From Amycolatopsis sacchari (GTDB taxonomy: Bacteria; Actinomycetota; Actinomycetes; Mycobacteriales; Pseudonocardiaceae), in the NCBI RefSeq assembly GCF_900114035.1, contig NZ_FORP01000036.1:1-50509 (forward strand): a stretch of DNA of 50,509 bases, read 5' to 3'. Every line of letters starts with the position of its first letter. Within the stretch, counting starts at the first letter, position 1. Below, piece by piece: positions 33,446-43,029 of the stretch. The notes under the pieces are model-generated. The model was not told where the DNA came from. It worked only from the letters and a program-made list of their open reading frames with translations, and did no database searches. A program made the position numbers and the translations under genes.

Positions 33446-34222
33446 GTGGTGGCACGGCGTGGCCGGCGGAACGGCGCCGAGGTCCCCTTCGACGCCGACA
33501 ACGCCCCCACCGCCGAGATGCCCGCGGTCACCGACGGCGACCCGGTCCGCGTCCGGTCCATCCCCGAAGCCGCGGTCGCGCGCCTCGCCGTCTACCTGCG
33601 GGTGCTGTCCGCGATGGCCGAGCAGGGCTCGACCACGGTGGCGAGCGAGGAGCTGGCGACCGCCGCGGGCGTGAACTCCGCGAAGCTGCGCAAGGACCTG
33701 TCGTACCTGGGGTCCTACGGCACTCGTGGCGTGGGTTACGACGTGCGAGTCTTGGTGGGCCAGATCGAGCGCACACTCGGTCTGACCAGGCAGCACAAGG
33801 TCGCCGTGGTGGGAATCGGCAACCTCGGTCACGCGTTGGCCAACTACGGCGGGTTCCCCGGCAGGGGCTTTCCCGTCGAAGCGCTGTTCGACGTCGACCC
33901 CGACCTGATCGGGGTGCCCGTCGGCGGGATCCCGGTGTCGCACCTGGACGACATCCCGGAGGTGTGTGCCGAGCGCGGCATCTCCATCGGGGTCATCGCG
34001 ACACCGCCGACCGCCGCGCAGTCGGTGTGCGACCGCTTGGTCGCCGGCGGCGTGCAGTGCATCCTGAACTTCGCGCCCGTGGTGCTGCAGGTACCGGAAC
34101 ACATCGAGGTGCGGAAGGTGGATCTCGCGGTGGAGCTGCAGATCCTGTCCTTCCACGTGGCCCGGTGCGCTGACGAGAAGAAGGGGTCCCACGCGGTGGG
34201 CAACGGAATGGTGGTGCCGTAA
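33446..34222 (+). CDS. rex: Redox-sensing transcriptional repressor Rex
   Basis: Senses NADH/NAD+ and represses respiration and heme genes when NAD+ is high. N-terminal winged helix (IPEAAVARLAVYLRVLSAM, TTVASEELATAAGVNSAKLRKDLSYLG, SYGTRGVGYDV) and a C-terminal Rossmann domain with VAVVGIGNLGHALANYGGF (GxGxxG), FDVDPDLIG, GVIATPPTAAQ, ILNFAPVVLQVP. GTG 33446 is preferred because GAGGAGG lies 5 nt before it; GTG 33416 would add MLTVSDEEAS. Predicted length 258 aa. Followed immediately by hemA (no gap), and preceded by its own operator. Confidence 0.95.
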   Translation: MVARRGRRNGAEVPFDADNAPTAEMPAVTDGDPVRVRSIPEAAVARLAVYLRVLSAMAEQGSTTVASEELATAAGVNSAKLRKDLSYLGSYGTRGVGYDVRVLVGQIERTLGLTRQHKVAVVGIGNLGHALANYGGFPGRGFPVEALFDVDPDLIGVPVGGIPVSHLDDIPEVCAERGISIGVIATPPTAAQSVCDRLVAGGVQCILNFAPVVLQVPEHIEVRKVDLAVELQILSFHVARCADEKKGSHAVGNGMVVP

Positions 34223-35542
34223 GTGTCTGTCTTGGCCGTGGGGCTGTCGTACCGGACCGCCGACCTGCGGACGCTGGAGCGGGCCGCGATCGGCGCCGAC
34301 GAGCTGGAGAAGGTGCTGCACCAGCTGCAGCAGTCCGAGCACGTCGACGAGGCGATGCTCGTGTCCACCTGCAACCGCATCGAGGTCTACGCGGTCGTCG
34401 AGACCTTCCACGGCGGCCTCGCCGACGTGTCCGAGGTGCTGGCGCAGCAGGCCGGGTGCACCCCGGCCGACCTGTACGACCACCTGTACGTGCACTACGC
34501 GGGTGCCGCCGTCGAGCACATCTTCTCGGTGGCCTCGGGCCTGGACTCGATGGTCGTCGGCGAGACGCAGATCCTCGGCCAGGTCCGCAACGCCTACGCC
34601 ACCGCGCGCGAGGCCGGCACGGTCGGCCGCACGCTGCACGAGCTGATCCAGACCACCCTGCGCGTCGGTAAGCGCGTGCACAGCGAGACCGGGCTGGACG
34701 CCCTCGGCGCCTCCGTCGTGTCGGAGGCGCTGGGCGAGGCGCCGGACCTCACGGGCAAGCACGCGGTGATCCTCGGCGCCGGCTCGATGGGCGCGTTGTC
34801 GGCGAGCCAGCTGCGCAAGGCGGGCATCGGCCGGATCACGGTGGTCAACCGCACACTGGAGAACGCGCAGCGGCTCGCGGCGAACGTGAGCGAGCTGGGC
34901 GTGCCCGCGGTCGCCGCCGGCATGGACGAGCTGGCCGTGCGCCTCGCCGAGGCGGACCTCGCGGTGAGCTGCACCGGTGCGCAGGACGTCGTGCTGGCCG
35001 CCGAGCACATCCTGCCGCGCCACGGCCGTGAGCTGGTGATCTGCGACCTCGGCCTGCCCCGCGACGTGGACCCGGCGGTCGCCGCGGTGCCGGACGTGCG
35101 CGTGGTGGACCTGGAGACCGTGCGGCGCCGGATGGACGACACCGGAGGCCGCTCGTCCGCGAAGCAGATCGCCCGTGCCACCGGCATCGTGCTCGACGAG
35201 GTGCGCGAGTACCTGGCGGGCCAGCGCAGCGCCGCGGTCACCCCGACCGTGACGGCGCTGCGCAAGCGGGCCGCCGAGGTGGTCGACGCGGAGCTGCTGC
35301 GGCTCGACCACCGCCTGCCCGGCCTCGAACCCGGCGTGCGCGACGAGTTCGCGCGCACCGTGCGCCGCGTCGTGGACAAGCTGCTGCACGCACCGACCGT
35401 GCGGGTCAAGCAGCTCGCGGCCGACGCGCAGGGGACCGATTACGCGAGCGCGTTGCGGGAACTCTTCGAGCTCGACCCCGCTTCGCCCGCCGTCGTCGCG
35501 AGCCCCTCTCCCCAACCCAACACAGACGGTGAAAGCCAGTGA
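34223..35542 (+). CDS. hemA: Glutamyl-tRNA reductase
   Basis: First step of C5 tetrapyrrole synthesis: Glu-tRNA to glutamate-1-semialdehyde with NADPH. 439 aa. Catalytic Cys in [13 protein letters not shown]; glutamyl-binding region [24 protein letters not shown] domain [21 protein letters not shown]-terminal dimerisation helices ([35 protein letters not shown]). GTG 34223 abuts the rex stop. The operon rex-hemA-hemC-cobA/hemD is the main heme supply here. Confidence 0.97.
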   Translation: MSVLAVGLSYRTADLRTLERAAIGADELEKVLHQLQQSEHVDEAMLVSTCNRIEVYAVVETFHGGLADVSEVLAQQAGCTPADLYDHLYVHYAGAAVEHIFSVASGLDSMVVGETQILGQVRNAYATAREAGTVGRTLHELIQTTLRVGKRVHSETGLDALGASVVSEALGEAPDLTGKHAVILGAGSMGALSASQLRKAGIGRITVVNRTLENAQRLAANVSELGVPAVAAGMDELAVRLAEADLAVSCTGAQDVVLAAEHILPRHGRELVICDLGLPRDVDPAVAAVPDVRVVDLETVRRRMDDTGGRSSAKQIARATGIVLDEVREYLAGQRSAAVTPTVTALRKRAAEVVDAELLRLDHRLPGLEPGVRDEFARTVRRVVDKLLHAPTVRVKQLAADAQGTDYASALRELFELDPASPAVVASPSPQPNTDGESQ

Positions 35543-36495
35543 CACGAACCATCAGGATCGGTACCCGGGGCAGCGCGCTCGCCCTCGCCCAGACCGGGAC
35601 CATCGCCGACGCGTTGCGCCGCGCGGGCGAGAACGTCGAGATCGTCAAGGTCTCCACCCCCGGTGACCGGTCGCACGCGCCGATCGCCGAGATCGGGGTC
35701 GGCGTGTTCACGTCGGCGCTGCGTGAGGCCCTGCTGAACAAGCAGGTCGACGTCGCGATCCACTCGTACAAGGACCTGCCGACCGCGCCCGAGCCCGGCA
35801 TCGTGCTGGCGGCGGTGCCGCTGCGCGAGGACCCGCGTGACGCGTTGATCGCCCGCGACGGGCTGACGCTGGGCGAGCTGCCGCGCGGCGCGAAGGTCGG
35901 CACGGGCTCGCCGCGGCGGTCGGCGCAGCTGCAGGCGCTCGGGCTCGGTTTGGAGATCGTGCCGATCCGGGGCAACATAGACACCCGGCTGCGGAAGGTC
36001 ACCGACGGTGAGCTGGACGCGGTCGTGCTGGCCAGGGCAGGCCTCGCGCGCCTCGGCCGGGCGGGCGAGATCACCGAGACCCTGGACCCGATCCAGATGC
36101 TGCCCGCGCCCGCTCAGGGGGCGCTGGCGGTGGAGTGCCGCGTCGACGACGTGGACATCGAACACCTGCTTCGGTCCACTGTGGACGACGAGGCGACGCG
36201 GGTCGCCGCGACGGCGGAGCGCGCCATGCTGGCGGCGCTCGAAGCCGGTTGCAGCGCGCCCGTGGGTGCACTGGCAGAGGTGGTGGAGGACCTCGACGCG
36301 GACGGCTCGGTGGTCGAGCGCGTCTCGCTGCGGGGGGTCGCCGCCGCCGGACTCGACGGGGAGTCCGTGGAACTGATCCGCGCGTCGGCCGTCGCGGACA
36401 AGAGCGAAGCGGAGCGACTCGGCCGGGACCTGGCCGCGGAGCTGCTCGACCTGGGCGCCGGTGCGCTGTCCGGCCCTGGCCGCAACTCACGTTGA
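35539..36495 (+). CDS. hemC: Hydroxymethylbilane synthase (porphobilinogen deaminase)
   Basis: Polymerises four porphobilinogens into hydroxymethylbilane. 318 aa. [15 protein letters not shown] at the N-terminus; [41 protein letters not shown]; cofactor-attachment Cys in [14 protein letters not shown]. Starts within the hemA stop (GTGA overlap). Length is typical. Confidence 0.97.
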   Translation: MTRTIRIGTRGSALALAQTGTIADALRRAGENVEIVKVSTPGDRSHAPIAEIGVGVFTSALREALLNKQVDVAIHSYKDLPTAPEPGIVLAAVPLREDPRDALIARDGLTLGELPRGAKVGTGSPRRSAQLQALGLGLEIVPIRGNIDTRLRKVTDGELDAVVLARAGLARLGRAGEITETLDPIQMLPAPAQGALAVECRVDDVDIEHLLRSTVDDEATRVAATAERAMLAALEAGCSAPVGALAEVVEDLDADGSVVERVSLRGVAAAGLDGESVELIRASAVADKSEAERLGRDLAAELLDLGAGALSGPGRNSR

Positions 36496-36526
36496 CAGAG
36501 AAATTCGTACTGGAGAAAGAAAGCTG

Positions 36527-38059
36527 ATGACCCCCGCGCGGAACACCGCTGGGCGCGTCGCGTTCGTGGGCTCGGGCCCCGGCGACGCCGGATTGCTGAC
36601 CGTTCGTGCCCAGGAACTGCTGGCCAAGGCCGAGGTCGTGGTGACCGACCCCGACGTGCCCGCCGGTGTGCTCGCCGCGGCCAGCGCGGACGCCGAGGTG
36701 CGTCCCGCTGTCGGGGAGCCCGCCGAGGTGGCGAAGGACCTCGCCGGAGAGGCGAAGGCGGGGCGGCTCGTGCTGCGCCTCGTCGCCGGTGACCCGCTGA
36801 CGCTGGCCGCCGGTGTGGCCGAGGTGCAGGCGGTGGCCAAGACGAGCGCCGTGTTCGAGGTCGTGCCGGGTGTGTCGCCCGGGGTCGCGGTGCCCGCGTA
36901 CGCGGGGATCGCGCTGGGCGGCAGCCACGCCGAGGTCGACGTCCGCGGCGAGGTCGACTGGGCGGGGCTGGCGCGCACGCCGGGCCCGATCGTGCTGCAC
37001 GCGACATCGGCCCACCTGGCCGAGGCCGCGGGCGCGCTGGTCGAGCACGGGCTGCCCTCGCAGACCCCCGTCGCGGTGACGTCGAACGGCACCATCAACA
37101 CGCAGCGCACGCTGGACAGCACGCTCGCCACGCTGGCGCAGGACGCCGGTGAGCTGGTCGGCCCGCTCGTCGTGACCGTCGGTGAGGTCGCGGGGCAGCG
37201 GTCGAAGCTGTCGTGGTGGGAGTCGCGGGCGCTGTACGGCTGGAAGGTGCTGGTGCCGCGGACGAAGGAGCAGGCCGGCGAGATGGCCGAGCGGCTCCGC
37301 CAGCACGGTGCCACGTCGCACGAGGTGCCCACGATCTCGGTGGAGCCGCCGCGGAGCCCGGCGCAGATGGAGCGCTCGGTGAAGGGGCTCGTGGACGGCC
37401 GGTACCAGTGGATCGTGTTCACGTCGGCGAACGCGGTGCGCGCGGTGTGGGAGAAGTTCGAGGAGTTCGGGCTGGACGCCAGGGCGTTCTCGGGTGTGAA
37501 GATCGCCTGCGTCGGTGAGGCCACGGCCGACCGCGTGCGGGCGTTCGGGATCAACCCGGAGCTGATCCCGAAGGGCGAGCAGTCCAGCGAGGGTCTGCTG
37601 GCGGAGTTCCCGCCGTACGACGATGTGCTGGACCCGGTGAACCGGGTGCTGCTGCCGCGGGCCGACATCGCGACGGAGACACTGTCGGCGGGCCTGGTGG
37701 AGCGCGGCTGGGAGGTCGACGACGTGACGGCCTACCGCACGGTGCGCGCCGCCCCGCCGCCCGCGGAGACCCGCGAGATGATCAAGACGGGCGGTTTCGA
37801 CGCGGTGTGCTTCACGTCGTCGTCGACGGTCCGGAACCTGGTCGGTATCGCGGGGAAGCCGCACACCCGGACGCTCGTGGCGTGCATCGGCCCGAAGACG
37901 GCGGAGACGGCGGTGGAGTTCGGCCTGCGCGTGGACGTCCAGCCGGAGAAGGCGGACATCCCCAGCCTGGTCGACGCACTGGCCGCCCACGCGGCGAAGC
38001 TGCGGGCGGAGGGTGCGTTGCCGCCGCCGAGGAAGGCGAAGCGGACGCGCCGTTCGTGA
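36527..38059 (+). CDS. Bifunctional uroporphyrinogen-III C-methyltransferase / uroporphyrinogen-III synthase
   Basis: A 510-aa fusion. Residues ~10-240: SUMT/CobA-like SAM methyltransferase (VAFVGSGPGDAGLLTVRAQELL, VLRLVAGDPLTLAAG, VVPGVSPGVAVPAYAGIAL), which leads to siroheme/cobalamin. Residues ~250-490: HemD (WKVLVPRTKEQAGEMAERL, WIVFTSANAVRAVWEKF, CVGEATADRVRAFG, FDAVCFTSSSTVRNL, CIGPKTAETAVEFG). The fusion is common in Actinobacteria. The SUMT half is somewhat divergent, e.g. lacks obvious full-length motif spacing, so it may be catalytically reduced; not testable here. ATG 36527 has GGAG upstream. A strong terminator follows. Confidence 0.93.
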   Translation: MTPARNTAGRVAFVGSGPGDAGLLTVRAQELLAKAEVVVTDPDVPAGVLAAASADAEVRPAVGEPAEVAKDLAGEAKAGRLVLRLVAGDPLTLAAGVAEVQAVAKTSAVFEVVPGVSPGVAVPAYAGIALGGSHAEVDVRGEVDWAGLARTPGPIVLHATSAHLAEAAGALVEHGLPSQTPVAVTSNGTINTQRTLDSTLATLAQDAGELVGPLVVTVGEVAGQRSKLSWWESRALYGWKVLVPRTKEQAGEMAERLRQHGATSHEVPTISVEPPRSPAQMERSVKGLVDGRYQWIVFTSANAVRAVWEKFEEFGLDARAFSGVKIACVGEATADRVRAFGINPELIPKGEQSSEGLLAEFPPYDDVLDPVNRVLLPRADIATETLSAGLVERGWEVDDVTAYRTVRAAPPPAETREMIKTGGFDAVCFTSSSTVRNLVGIAGKPHTRTLVACIGPKTAETAVEFGLRVDVQPEKADIPSLVDALAAHAAKLRAEGALPPPRKAKRTRRS

Positions 38060-38072
38060 GGTCGTGACGGAA

Positions 38073-38106
38073 GGGGGCTCCCGGCCTGGTGCCGGGAGCC
38101 CCCTTT
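38073..38106 (+). terminator. Strong intrinsic terminator ending the rex-hemACD operon
   Basis: GGGGGCTCCCGGC (38073-38085) pairs perfectly with GCCGGGAGCCCCC (38091-38103); loop CTGGT; then TTT. 13-bp GC-rich stem. Shared region with the convergent rhamnosidase gene, whose stop lies at 38122. Confidence 0.9.
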
Positions 38107-38121
38107 CGTTTGGGTGTCGAA

Positions 38122-40926
38122 TCAATCCATCATGGGCTCTACGTTGCGATTTGAACGAACTCTGGCCGAAACCCTCGCTTGCGGAGTTTTGGGCTCAGGC
38201 ACCGCATGTGCTTCCTCCCTGATCCGCCAGATCAACTCCTCTGCTGGGAATTCCAGATAGCGCGTGAGCTGCCGGGCGAAAGTCGCGGGATCGTCTCCCA
38301 GACCCTCTGCGGCGAAGCGTGCGATCGTGTCGGCCCACAGATCCGGATCGTCGATCACGTCGCGTATCGTGCGAACTGGGCGTTGGGGCTCTGGCGGAAC
38401 CCGGACAGTCCACCGGTAGCTGCCGTGACCGACTGAAGCCCGGGAACCATCTGGTAGCTCGACCGTAGCGCGGCTTCCAACCGGCACTACTGCGTGCAAG
38501 TAAAAACGCCCGTTGTTACAGCTCCAAGATACGGATATCTCGCCGAAGGGCGTGTGGCGCACTGCCTTCGCGCTAGTCAAGTCCCGGTGGGGGATTGGTT
38601 TGACGGTGAACTCCCGGTAGCCCGGTGCGGTCGGCGTGATACCTGCGACTGTCCGATGTACCCAGTCCGTCACCGCGCCCAGTGCGTACAGATTGAATGA
38701 CGTGTACTTGTTGGGGTTGAGACTTCCGTCGGGACGAATCGCATCCCACCGCTCCCAGGACGCGGTGGCTCCCATCGTTACAGGGTACAACCACGAGGGG
38801 CAACCCTTTTCGAGCATCAAGCGGTAGGCGAGATCGGGACGGCCTGCTGTGCAGAGAGCGTCCGTTATCAACGGAGTGCCGATGAAGCCGGTGGAGATGC
38901 GGAATCCGCTGGAACGGACCAAGTCGGCCAGCCTTGCGCCTGCCCTTTCTCGCTGGTGCGCCGTGGGTAGCAGCTTCCACTCGAGGGCGAGTGCGTAAAC
39001 CGTTGGCACATCCGATAACACTCGTCCAGCCGGGGTCACGTAATGACGTGCGAACGCGGTGCGGGTTTCGTCGGCCAGCTTCAAATATTTCGTCACGTCT
39101 TCGTCATGTCCGAGCAATCGTGCGGCTTCCGCCATGATGTCGGCGGACCGAATGAGGTAGGCGGTTGCGATGACATCTGGGTTGGCCCTGACGTCGTACG
39201 GGGCGTCTGGAGGAGCAGTCGGATCAAGCCAATCGCCGAACTGAAATCCTCCGGCCCACACTCCGTCTGTGGTCAGCGATGCTGCCCTGTCCACCCAAGA
39301 CCGCATGCTTTCATACTGTCGTCGGAGAACATCCAGGTCGCCGTAACGCTGGTAGAGCACCCAGGGGATGATTGTTGCCGCGTCACTCCAACCGGCAGCC
39401 GCCGACACGGTGACTCCGCCAACATCGGGGACGATGTAGGGAACGAGACCGTCTGGATACTGCTCGGCGGCTAGATCGGTCAACCAGGACGAGAGAAACC
39501 CCGCAACATCGAGAATCGAGGCGGCGGCGGGTGAGAAGATTTGTATGTCTCCGGTCCACCCGAGTCGCTCACTGCGATGGGCGCAGTCGGTGGGAACATG
39601 AAGCAGGTTGCTCCGGGCCGACCAGACCACGTTCTCGTGGAACTTGGTCAAGTCGGGATCCGAGCACTCGAACCACCCCGTGCGGCGAAGATCTGATCCG
39701 ACGACCACAGCTTGAACGTCTTCGATGGAGAGATCGTCGATTCCGGTGATTTCCGCGTAACGGAAACCATGGTAGGTAAAGTTCGGTTCCAAGTGTGAGA
39801 TACCGTCTGGAAGTATGTAGGTGTCCGTGGCTTCCGCTGTGACGAGGAACCGTGTAGCCAGTTCGCCGTGTTCCAGTATTTCGGCGTGCCGGACCGTAAC
39901 CTGCTGCCCTTCCACGCCGTCCACGCTGATCCGTACCCAGCCGGCGATGTTCTGTCCGAAGTCGACCAGTGTCTTGCCGGAGGGTGACCGCCAGACGCGC
40001 CTCGCGGGAAGGTATTCGGTCGCCCGGACTGGAGGTCCCTCGGGAGCGACCAGACGTCCGAGATCTTCTTCCAGGACCTCGACGGGGTGGGCATCTTCCG
40101 AGCGCTTGCGCAGATCCATTCGCTGACCGTCGTACAGATCGTTCGCGAGGACGTTGCTGTTGCGCGCCGACCAATCGTGACCGGTCGAGAAGCTCTCCTT
40201 CGAGCCGTCCGAATAGGTCACCTCGAGTTGAGCGAGTAGGGCCAGACGGTCGCCGTAGACGGCACGCCAGCTGATTCGCCCGCGGTACCAACCGTTACCG
40301 AGCAGAACGTCGAGTTCGTTCTGGCCCTCATGCAGGAGATGGGTCACATCATAGGTTTGATACTGCAGGCGATGTTGATAGGCGGTCCAGCCGGGCGCGA
40401 GGAGTTCGTCGCCTGCCGGCATGCCGTTGATCGTCGCGTGGTGGAGGCCATGGGCGGTTATATACAAACGCGCGTTAGTGACGTCCGAGCGCAATGAGAA
40501 TGTCTGCGCGAGGATTGGGGCAGGGTCCTCCCAGCGGCCGATGCCGACCGGCGAGATGAAGCGTGCCGTCCAGTCCTCCGGCTTCAGCAGCGCCACCTCG
40601 ACGGTTGCGGGCTCGCTCCACGTCGACCACTTTTCGCCCGACGCTACGCGAACCCGCACGGCTACCCGCTCACGCGACCGCAGTGGTTCGAACGGCCAAG
40701 GGACGAGGATCTGCTCGTCCGACTCAACTCGAACGCTCTTGCCTTCGGCTTCGATCTCGTACGCGGTCTGTGACCAAGCCGGGTCATCGGTCGTCACCTG
40801 CCAAGACAGGCGGGGAGTGGGTGTGCCTATCCCCAGGGCCAAGTCGCGGTGTTCGAACCGGACCGGGCTCACGGAGGTGCCCCTCGTCGGTGCGGCAGGA
40901 GGGTTGACTACTTCTCGCACGATCAT
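38122..40926 (-). CDS. Alpha-L-rhamnosidase (GH78)
   Basis: A 934-aa glycoside hydrolase releasing terminal L-rhamnose; inverting mechanism. Domain order: N-terminal Ig-like region (PVRFEHRDLALGIGTPTPRLSW), bac_rhamnosid_N (LYITAHGLHHATINGMPAGDE, LLAPGWTAYQHRLQYQTYDV), rhamnosid beta domain, six-hairpin catalytic barrel with the acid motif RSERLGWTGDIQIF near residue 455, and a C-terminal beta domain ending in a unique tail. No signal peptide, so likely cytoplasmic. ATG 40926 follows GGAG by 5 nt; the start at 40971 lacks one. Base composition and codons (many A/T third positions) differ clearly from the neighbours. It separates hemD from hemB, which are normally adjacent: a likely horizontal insertion. 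Confidence 0.92.
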   Translation of the reverse strand: MIVREVVNPPAAPTRGTSVSPVRFEHRDLALGIGTPTPRLSWQVTTDDPAWSQTAYEIEAEGKSVRVESDEQILVPWPFEPLRSRERVAVRVRVASGEKWSTWSEPATVEVALLKPEDWTARFISPVGIGRWEDPAPILAQTFSLRSDVTNARLYITAHGLHHATINGMPAGDELLAPGWTAYQHRLQYQTYDVTHLLHEGQNELDVLLGNGWYRGRISWRAVYGDRLALLAQLEVTYSDGSKESFSTGHDWSARNSNVLANDLYDGQRMDLRKRSEDAHPVEVLEEDLGRLVAPEGPPVRATEYLPARRVWRSPSGKTLVDFGQNIAGWVRISVDGVEGQQVTVRHAEILEHGELATRFLVTAEATDTYILPDGISHLEPNFTYHGFRYAEITGIDDLSIEDVQAVVVGSDLRRTGWFECSDPDLTKFHENVVWSARSNLLHVPTDCAHRSERLGWTGDIQIFSPAAASILDVAGFLSSWLTDLAAEQYPDGLVPYIVPDVGGVTVSAAAGWSDAATIIPWVLYQRYGDLDVLRRQYESMRSWVDRAASLTTDGVWAGGFQFGDWLDPTAPPDAPYDVRANPDVIATAYLIRSADIMAEAARLLGHDEDVTKYLKLADETRTAFARHYVTPAGRVLSDVPTVYALALEWKLLPTAHQRERAGARLADLVRSSGFRISTGFIGTPLITDALCTAGRPDLAYRLMLEKGCPSWLYPVTMGATASWERWDAIRPDGSLNPNKYTSFNLYALGAVTDWVHRTVAGITPTAPGYREFTVKPIPHRDLTSAKAVRHTPFGEISVSWSCNNGRFYLHAVVPVGSRATVELPDGSRASVGHGSYRWTVRVPPEPQRPVRTIRDVIDDPDLWADTIARFAAEGLGDDPATFARQLTRYLEFPAEELIWRIREEAHAVPEPKTPQARVSARVRSNRNVEPMMD

Positions 40927-40944
40927 GAAGTCTCCAGCTCGCTG

Positions 40945-41004
40945 CGGCGATACTTGAAATAGAAAAACCATACAGTGAAACTCGAAGCCGAGGAAGTATC
41001 GCCG
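40945..41004. promoter_or_regulatory. Inverted repeat upstream of the rhamnosidase gene
   Basis: CGGCGATACTT (40945-40955) and AAGTATCGCCG (40994-41004) are perfect 11-bp arms 38 bp apart. The AT-rich DNA between them holds the likely rhamnosidase promoter. It may be an operator pair for a repressor not seen here, or a looping site. Confidence 0.55.
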
Positions 41005-41090
41005 TCGGGACTGTTGGACGAATGGCGAGGCGACTCACGCAGCAGCGGCAGCCATTGCGGTCGGCTGAGCGGTCATCAACCACCCCGGAG

Positions 41091-41096
41091 TACCGT
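41091..41096 (+). promoter_or_regulatory. -10 element of hemB, probable leaderless start
   Basis: TACCGT ends 7 nt before GTG 41104. It gives hemB its own promoter downstream of the rhamnosidase insertion. Confidence 0.5.
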
Positions 41097-41103
41097 CGTA
41101 ACC

Positions 41104-42075
41104 GTGTTTCCCGAGCATCGTCCCCGCCGGTTGCGTACCACTCCCGCCATGCGGCGGCTCGTCAGTGAGACCACGCTCCGGCCGCGCCAGTTGATCCTGC
41201 CGCTCTTCGTCGCCGAGGGGATTGACCAGCCGCGGCCCATCGCGAGCATGCCGGGCGTCGTGCAGCACACGCGTGACACGCTGCGCAAGGCCGCCGTCGA
41301 CGCGGTGCGGGCCGGGGTCGGCGGCCTGATGCTCTTCGGCATCCCCGCCACCCGGGATGCCGTCGGCTCCGGGGCCATCGACGAGAACGGCATCCTCAAC
41401 GTCGCGCTGCGGGACCTGCGCAGCGAGCTCGGCGACGACACCGTCCTGATGGCCGACACGTGCCTCGACGAGTTCACCGACCACGGTCACTGCGGCGTGC
41501 TCGACGCCGACGGCAACGTCGACAACGACGCCACCCTCAAGTTGTACGCGGAGATGGGCGTCGCGCAGGCCCAGGCCGGTGCGCACATGCTCGGGCCCAG
41601 CGGGATGATGGACGGCCAGGTCGGCGTGATCCGCCAGGCCCTGGACGACGCCGGCCTCACCAACACCGGCATCCTCGCCTACTCGGCCAAGTACGCCAGC
41701 GCCTTCTACGGCCCCTTCCGCGAGGCCGTCGACTCGCAGCTCAAGGGTGACCGCAAGACCTACCAGCAGGACCCGGGCAACGCCCGCGAAGCGCTGCGCG
41801 AGATCGAGCTGGACGTCGCCGAGGGCGCGGACGCCGTCATGATCAAGCCGGCGCTGTCGTACCTCGACATCCTGCGCGCGGCCGCCGAGGGCTCGCCCGT
41901 GCCGGTCGCGGCCTACAACATCTCCGGCGAGTACGCGATGGTCGAGGCGGCCGCGGCGAACGGCTGGCTCGACCGCGAGCGCACGATCCTCGAGGTGCTC
42001 ACGTCGATCCGCCGCGCCGGTGCCGACATGATCCTCACGTACTGGGCCACCGAAGCCGCCGCCTGGCTGGACTAG
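41104..42075 (+). CDS. hemB: Porphobilinogen synthase (delta-aminolevulinic acid dehydratase)
   Basis: Condenses two 5-aminolevulinates to porphobilinogen. 323 aa from GTG 41104; the longer open frame to 40975 lies in the divergent promoter region. [20 protein letters not shown]; metal site [17 protein letters not shown] (Cys-x-Asp and Cys: only part of the Zn triad); [16 protein letters not shown] (first Schiff-base Lys) and [14 protein letters not shown] (second, Lys about 248); [14 protein letters not shown]. The partial metal site is typical of actinobacterial enzymes. Normally joined to hemD; here isolated by the rhamnosidase. Confidence 0.96.
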   Translation: MFPEHRPRRLRTTPAMRRLVSETTLRPRQLILPLFVAEGIDQPRPIASMPGVVQHTRDTLRKAAVDAVRAGVGGLMLFGIPATRDAVGSGAIDENGILNVALRDLRSELGDDTVLMADTCLDEFTDHGHCGVLDADGNVDNDATLKLYAEMGVAQAQAGAHMLGPSGMMDGQVGVIRQALDDAGLTNTGILAYSAKYASAFYGPFREAVDSQLKGDRKTYQQDPGNAREALREIELDVAEGADAVMIKPALSYLDILRAAAEGSPVPVAAYNISGEYAMVEAAAANGWLDRERTILEVLTSIRRAGADMILTYWATEAAAWLD

Positions 42076-42078
42076 TCT
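42073..42078 (+). promoter_or_regulatory. -10 element overlapping the hemB stop
   Basis: TAGTCT uses the hemB stop codon and ends 6 nt before the GTG of the next gene. Confidence 0.35.
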
Positions 42079-42084
42079 GTCCGC

Positions 42085-42600
42085 GTGACCGAATCGGACG
42101 ACGAGCGCCGGGCCAAGGGGCTGCCACCCGCGCCCCTGCTGCCCGGCGACGAGCCCGTGCCCGTGGACCCGCCGAAGCCGGTCAAGGCGTCGTTCTGGCT
42201 GTGGGTCTCGTCCGCGGTCGTGTTCGTCATCGGGTACGCGGTGATCTTCTTCGCCCGCGGCAGGTTCATGGACGACATCGTCAAGGCGAACCGGAACCCC
42301 GCCGTGAGCGCCGAGCAGATCCGCTCCGGCACCACGGTGCTCCTCGCCGTGCTGCTGGTCGGCGCGATCTCCTTCGCGGTCCTCTACACGCTCTTCGCGT
42401 ACAAGGCCCGGCAGGGGACCCGCTCCGCGCGCACGGTGCTCACCGTCCTGATGGCGGTCACCGTCGTCTTCCAGCTGGTCCAGCCGTTCGCGAACGTCAT
42501 CACGCTGCTCGCGACGCTCCTCGGCCTCATCGCGCTCCTCCTGATGTACCTGCCGCAGTCCAACCCGTACTTCCCGAAGGTCAACCGCAGGGCCCCGTGA
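42085..42600 (+). CDS. Conserved four-helix membrane protein (Rv0513-like)
   Basis: A 171-aa protein following hemB as Rv0513 does in M. tuberculosis. Residues 1-34 are Pro/Asp-rich and soluble (GLPPAPLLPGDEPVPVDPP); then four hydrophobic helices (ASFWLWVSSAVVFVIGYAVIF; VLLAVLLVGAISFAVLYTLF; TVLTVLMAVTVVFQLV; VITLLATLLGLIALLLMYL). No recognised catalytic motif; function unknown. Its stop overlaps the next gene by 4 bp. Confidence 0.82.
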   Translation: MTESDDERRAKGLPPAPLLPGDEPVPVDPPKPVKASFWLWVSSAVVFVIGYAVIFFARGRFMDDIVKANRNPAVSAEQIRSGTTVLLAVLLVGAISFAVLYTLFAYKARQGTRSARTVLTVLMAVTVVFQLVQPFANVITLLATLLGLIALLLMYLPQSNPYFPKVNRRAP

Positions 42601-43016
42601 GCGAGCCGCGGTACGTCGAACACGGGGCGAGGTGGACGGCCCTGCTCTACGGGCCCCTGTTCGCCCTGCTGGGGTACCTCGCCGAACTCGCCACGGGCAC
42701 GACGCACGCGATCGCGTGGGTGCTCGTCGGGCTGGGGCTCGCCGTGATCACCGCGCCCTGGGTGCACGCGCGCCGCCGCTTCCTCACCGTCAAGGTCACC
42801 GACACCGAGCTCTGGCAGGGGCGCGAATCCCTGCCACTGGCCGAGATCGCCGAGGTCGACGACGTCGGCGCCCCCGCCGGGGCACGCGTGCTGGGCGGCG
42901 GCTGGAGCACCCCGCGCAAGTACGACGAGCTGCCCATCCGCCTCACCGACGGCACCGTCGTCCTCGCCTGGGCGCGGGACGCGCGAGCACTGCGTGCCGC
43001 GCTCGGCCGGGCGTGA
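42597..43016 (+). CDS. Conserved hypothetical membrane protein
   Basis: A 139-aa protein from GTG 42597, within the GTGA overlap. Two N-terminal transmembrane helices (WTALLYGPLFALLGYLAEL; AIAWVLVGLGLAVITAPWV) are followed by a soluble beta-rich domain (FLTVKVTDTELWQGRESLPLAEIAEVDDVG; then YDELPIRLTDGTVVLAWARD) that looks PH-like. No family name is assigned. Order behind hemB and the coupling suggest a common role with its neighbours. Confidence 0.72.
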   Translation: MSEPRYVEHGARWTALLYGPLFALLGYLAELATGTTHAIAWVLVGLGLAVITAPWVHARRRFLTVKVTDTELWQGRESLPLAEIAEVDDVGAPAGARVLGGGWSTPRKYDELPIRLTDGTVVLAWARDARALRAALGRA

Positions 43017-43029
43017 GAGTCTGGCTCCC

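Noticed and set aside
33179..35545. 788-codon minus-strand frame opposite rex-hemA
   Set aside because: Antisense shadow; both plus-strand genes have full motif sets.
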